Origin: Clostridiales bacterium UBA4706
GTDB lineage: Bacteria > Bacillota > Clostridia > Oscillospirales > Oscillospiraceae
Assembly: GCA_002404605.1 (NCBI GenBank)
Contig: DHKA01000102.1
Coordinates: 242-23,125 of the forward strand
Length of the DNA: 22,884 nt
Direction: 5' to 3'
Positions 20,642-22,884 of this stretch are shown here, piece after piece. The stretch's first letter is position 1, and every line of letters starts with the position of its first letter. The translations under genes were made by a program, and so were the position numbers. Under the pieces are notes generated by a model. That model worked only from the letters and a program-made list of their open reading frames with translations. It was not told where the DNA came from and did no database searches.

Positions 20642-22786
20642 GTGAAAACCGTACATCTCATCAGCGGCGGCGACGCCGGGGGCGCGCGCACCCATGTGCT
20701 CCGGCTGCTCGGCGAGCTGAACAAAACCGGCCAGGCGCACCTTCTCACGCTTGGCGGCGGTGTGCTCGCCGATGACGCGCGCGAGCGCGGCATCCCCTGC
20801 GAAACGCTCGCCGGGAGCTTTCCCGCGCAGCTTCGCGCGGCGAAGCGATACATCCGCGCCGGCGGGTTCGATCTTGTCCGCTGCCACGGCAGCCGCGCCA
20901 ATCTGACGGCGGCGCTGCTCCGCTCGTCCCTCGGCGTGCCGGTCGTATCGACGGTCCACAGCGATCACCGGCTCGACTACCTGCGCCGCCCTTTTGCCCG
21001 CCTTGTCTACGGCACGCTCAATGCTTTTGCGCTTCGGAAAATGGATGCGCTCGTGTGCGTGTCGGGCGCGATGCGCGATAAATACGCCGCCCGGAATTAC
21101 CGGCGCGGAAAGCTCTTTTCCATTTATAACGGCGTGGATATGGATGCGCCGCGCTCGAAAATGTGCCGGGAGGATTTTCTTGCCGCGCACGGCATCCCCA
21201 CTGTGCCGGGCGATATTCTTGCCGGGACCGCAGTGCGGTTCGACGCGGTGAAGGATCTTTCCACGATGCTGCGCGGCTTTGCCGCCGCTGCAAAGGAGGG
21301 ACCGCATCTCCGTCTCATCCTCGCCGGGGCGGGCGCGGAGGAGGAAAAGCTCTGCGCATTGGCAAAAGATCTCGGCGTTTCCGACCGCGTCCACTTTACC
21401 GGCTGGCTCGACGATACGGACGCTCTCTACGCGAGTTTGGATATCTGCCTTCTCACGTCACTTTCAGAGACATTCCCCTACGCGCTCACCGACGCGGCGA
21501 AGTACCGCGTGCCGGTGATCTCGACCGCCGTCGGCGGCGTTCCGGAGCTTGTGGAAAACGGCGTCCACGGTCTTCTCATCGCTCCCGGCGATACCGCCGC
21601 GCTTGCATCGGATATTTTGACGCTCGCGCGCGACGCGGCGCTGCGCGAAAAACTTGGCGCGGCGCTCCACGACCGGACGGCAAAGGGATTTTCCCTCTCC
21701 GCGATGGCGCGGCGCGAAAAGGAGATCTGCCGCGCCGTCCTATCGCCCCGGCGCGAGATCGTGCTCGCCGGAGCCTACGGCTGCGGCAACCGCGGCGACG
21801 AGCTGATGCTCGAAAACCTTCTGCGCGATATCCGCGCTGCTGCGCCGGAGTGCGCGGTCACGGTGCTCTCGCACCGGCCGAAGGAAACGGCGCGCCGGTT
21901 TGATGCGGACAGTTTGTATTATCTGAACTTTCCGGCGATCCGATGCCGGATGAAGAGCGCCCGCGCGCTCGTCTTCGGCGGCGGAAATCTTTTGCAGGAC
22001 GCGACGTCCCACCGATCGCTTGCCTATTATCTCGCATTGCTGCGAAAGGGGAAGCAAAGCGGCTGCCGCACGCTTCTGTACGGCGCGGGGCTTGGTCCGC
22101 TCTCGCCGCGCGGCTGGGACAAATGCACCGCCGCACTGAACGAATGCGCCGATACGCTCGTCTTTCGGGAGAGAGACAGTCTCGCCGCGGCGAGGAAGCA
22201 TGGCATAAATGCCCCGGAGCTCATCCTCGGCGCGGACGGCGCGATAGAAACATCCGTGTCCGCCGTACCGCGGGAGAACGTACTTCTCGTCTGCCCCCGG
22301 CGGGGCCGCGGCGCGCCGCCGTTTCCGGCGGAATATGCCCGCGCCGCCGCGGAGACCGCCGCGAAGCGCGGCTGGAAGGTGCGGTATATCGCCATGAACG
22401 TCCGGCAGGATCTGCCGCTCTGCCGCACGCTTGCCGCAGAGACCGGCGGGGAGGCTGTCGCCGCACCGGAGGATACCGCGGCGCTCGCGCACCTTTTTGC
22501 CGAGACCCGGCTCACGGTCTCGATGCGCCTGCACGCGCTCACGCTCTCGTATCTCGCCGGGACGCCGGCGTTCGGCATCGACGGCGACGGACGCATCGCC
22601 GCGTTTGCGAAGGAATGCGGCATGCCGTACCGCACCCTGGAAGAAAGCGGAGATATCGCCGCCGCGCTTGAGGCGGCGCTGACGGCGGAAACGTCCCGTA
22701 CGGCGCTTTGGAACGACCGTCTCGCGGCAGGACGCGCCGCGCTTGCCCGCGCGCTTCGCGCGCCGGAAAAGGAGAAAAAAATATGA
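20642..22786 (+). CDS. GT4 glycosyltransferase fused to CsaB-type polysaccharide pyruvyl transferase
   Basis: The 714-residue product starts at a GTG after GGGAGGGG; no in-frame ATG suits. Residues 1 to about 365 are a GT-B, family 4 glycosyltransferase: GGDAGGARTHVLRLL near the N-terminus, the VCVSGAMRDKY and IYNGVD segments, SETFPYALTDAAKYRVPVI and VGGVPELVENG near the donor site. Residues about 371-714 are a polysaccharide pyruvyl transferase like CsaB: GAYGCGNRGDELMLENLL, FGGGNLLQD, YGAGLGPL, RERDS and a late SMRLHALTLSYLAGTP. CsaB adds ketal pyruvate to cell-wall polysaccharide, which anchors SLH-domain S-layer proteins. The fusion suggests that sugar transfer and pyruvylation are performed on the same wall polymer; this is inferred. 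It overlaps the next gene by four bases. Confidence 0.92.
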   Translation: MKTVHLISGGDAGGARTHVLRLLGELNKTGQAHLLTLGGGVLADDARERGIPCETLAGSFPAQLRAAKRYIRAGGFDLVRCHGSRANLTAALLRSSLGVPVVSTVHSDHRLDYLRRPFARLVYGTLNAFALRKMDALVCVSGAMRDKYAARNYRRGKLFSIYNGVDMDAPRSKMCREDFLAAHGIPTVPGDILAGTAVRFDAVKDLSTMLRGFAAAAKEGPHLRLILAGAGAEEEKLCALAKDLGVSDRVHFTGWLDDTDALYASLDICLLTSLSETFPYALTDAAKYRVPVISTAVGGVPELVENGVHGLLIAPGDTAALASDILTLARDAALREKLGAALHDRTAKGFSLSAMARREKEICRAVLSPRREIVLAGAYGCGNRGDELMLENLLRDIRAAAPECAVTVLSHRPKETARRFDADSLYYLNFPAIRCRMKSARALVFGGGNLLQDATSHRSLAYYLALLRKGKQSGCRTLLYGAGLGPLSPRGWDKCTAALNECADTLVFRERDSLAAARKHGINAPELILGADGAIETSVSAVPRENVLLVCPRRGRGAPPFPAEYARAAAETAAKRGWKVRYIAMNVRQDLPLCRTLAAETGGEAVAAPEDTAALAHLFAETRLTVSMRLHALTLSYLAGTPAFGIDGDGRIAAFAKECGMPYRTLEESGDIAAALEAALTAETSRTALWNDRLAAGRAALARALRAPEKEKKI

Positions 22787-22884
22787 TCTATACCGATCAG
22801 CATATTCATTGCCAGAGCTCGCCGGATTCCCACACGCCGCTGCGCGAAATGGCGGCGGCGGCGCGGGACCACGGTATGAGCGCC
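22783..22884 (+). CDS. PHP-family phosphoesterase (histidinol-phosphatase-like), 5' part only
   Basis: Only the first 34 codons lie in the window. They begin MIYTDQHIHCQSSPDSHT, with the metal-binding HIH and the S-x-DS pattern of the PHP domain, as in HisJ/HisK-type histidinol-phosphatases and related phosphoesterases. The ATG overlaps the stop of the glycosyltransferase-CsaB gene (ATGA) and follows AAAGGAG. The histidinol-phosphatase label is a family guess; the position after a wall-polymer gene leaves a different phosphatase role open. Confidence 0.8.
   Translation, partial: MIYTDQHIHCQSSPDSHTPLREMAAAARDHGMSA

Noticed and set aside
20522..21394. Upstream extension of the phosphatase-GNAT frame by 291 codons
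   Set aside because: The extension is antisense to the glycosyltransferase gene, crosses both promoters, and the ATG at 20521 has a strong AAGGAG and gives the conserved LVRHG start.
1..22884. Mobile elements, CRISPR arrays, tRNA/rRNA genes, phage genes or defence systems
   Set aside because: I looked for transposase or integrase motifs, regularly spaced repeats, tRNA-like cloverleaf ends and toxin-antitoxin-like small gene pairs and saw none.

Overview
The window is a gene-dense, GC-rich stretch (clearly above 55% G+C by eye) from a low-to-moderate-complexity bacterial chromosome, most likely a spore-forming member of the Clostridia (Oscillospirales-like gut Firmicute). Pointers are a dipicolinate synthase gene, a tetrahydrofolate (THF) riboswitch, strong AGGAG-type ribosome binding sites, sigma-A-like TTGNNN-17-TATAAT promoters in AT-rich pockets, a CsaB-type pyruvyl transferase and a BMP-family nucleoside importer. 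I see no mobile element, tRNA, rRNA or CRISPR array, and no gene-free gap longer than about 225 bases. The taxonomic placement is inference.

Layout. (1) 1-3175, minus strand: an M50-like membrane metalloprotease, a TetR regulator coupled to it, and a partial oleate hydratase (3' part outside the window). (2) 3256-8562, plus strand: a one-carbon/folate locus, fhs-fchA-folD, then a THF riboswitch with a terminator/antiterminator switch, then folT-folC, closed by a palindromic repeat and a strong bidirectional terminator. (3) 8561-9763, minus strand: a single gene that fuses dipicolinate synthase subunits A and B. (4) 9811-17324, plus strand: a nucleoside salvage locus, tdk-deoD, a lipoprotein nucleoside receptor (BMP/PnrA family) with its own promoter, then nupO-nupP-nupQ-udk from another promoter. 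(5) 17499-20521, minus strand: a three-gene operon of a histidine phosphatase-GNAT fusion, a calcineurin-like phosphoesterase with an SH3-like tail, and a YugP-type zinc peptidase. (6) 20525-22884, plus strand: a GT4 glycosyltransferase fused to CsaB-type polysaccharide pyruvyl transferase (GTG start), overlapping a partial PHP-family phosphoesterase.

How it fits together. The folate block makes and interconverts 10-formyl-, methenyl- and methylene-THF, and the riboswitch lets the reduced folate pool control only the distal uptake/polyglutamylation genes. FolD here has lost the lysine and glutamine that other FolD proteins use for cyclohydrolase chemistry, which matches the presence of a dedicated cyclohydrolase, FchA. 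The nucleoside block imports nucleosides, phosphorylates them (Tdk, Udk) or splits purine nucleosides (DeoD).

The most interesting items are the intra-operonic THF riboswitch whose terminator carries the folT ribosome binding site, the DpaA-DpaB fusion, the apparently monofunctional FolD, and the phosphatase-acetyltransferase and glycosyltransferase-pyruvyltransferase fusions. I did not find a wholly unknown multi-gene system.
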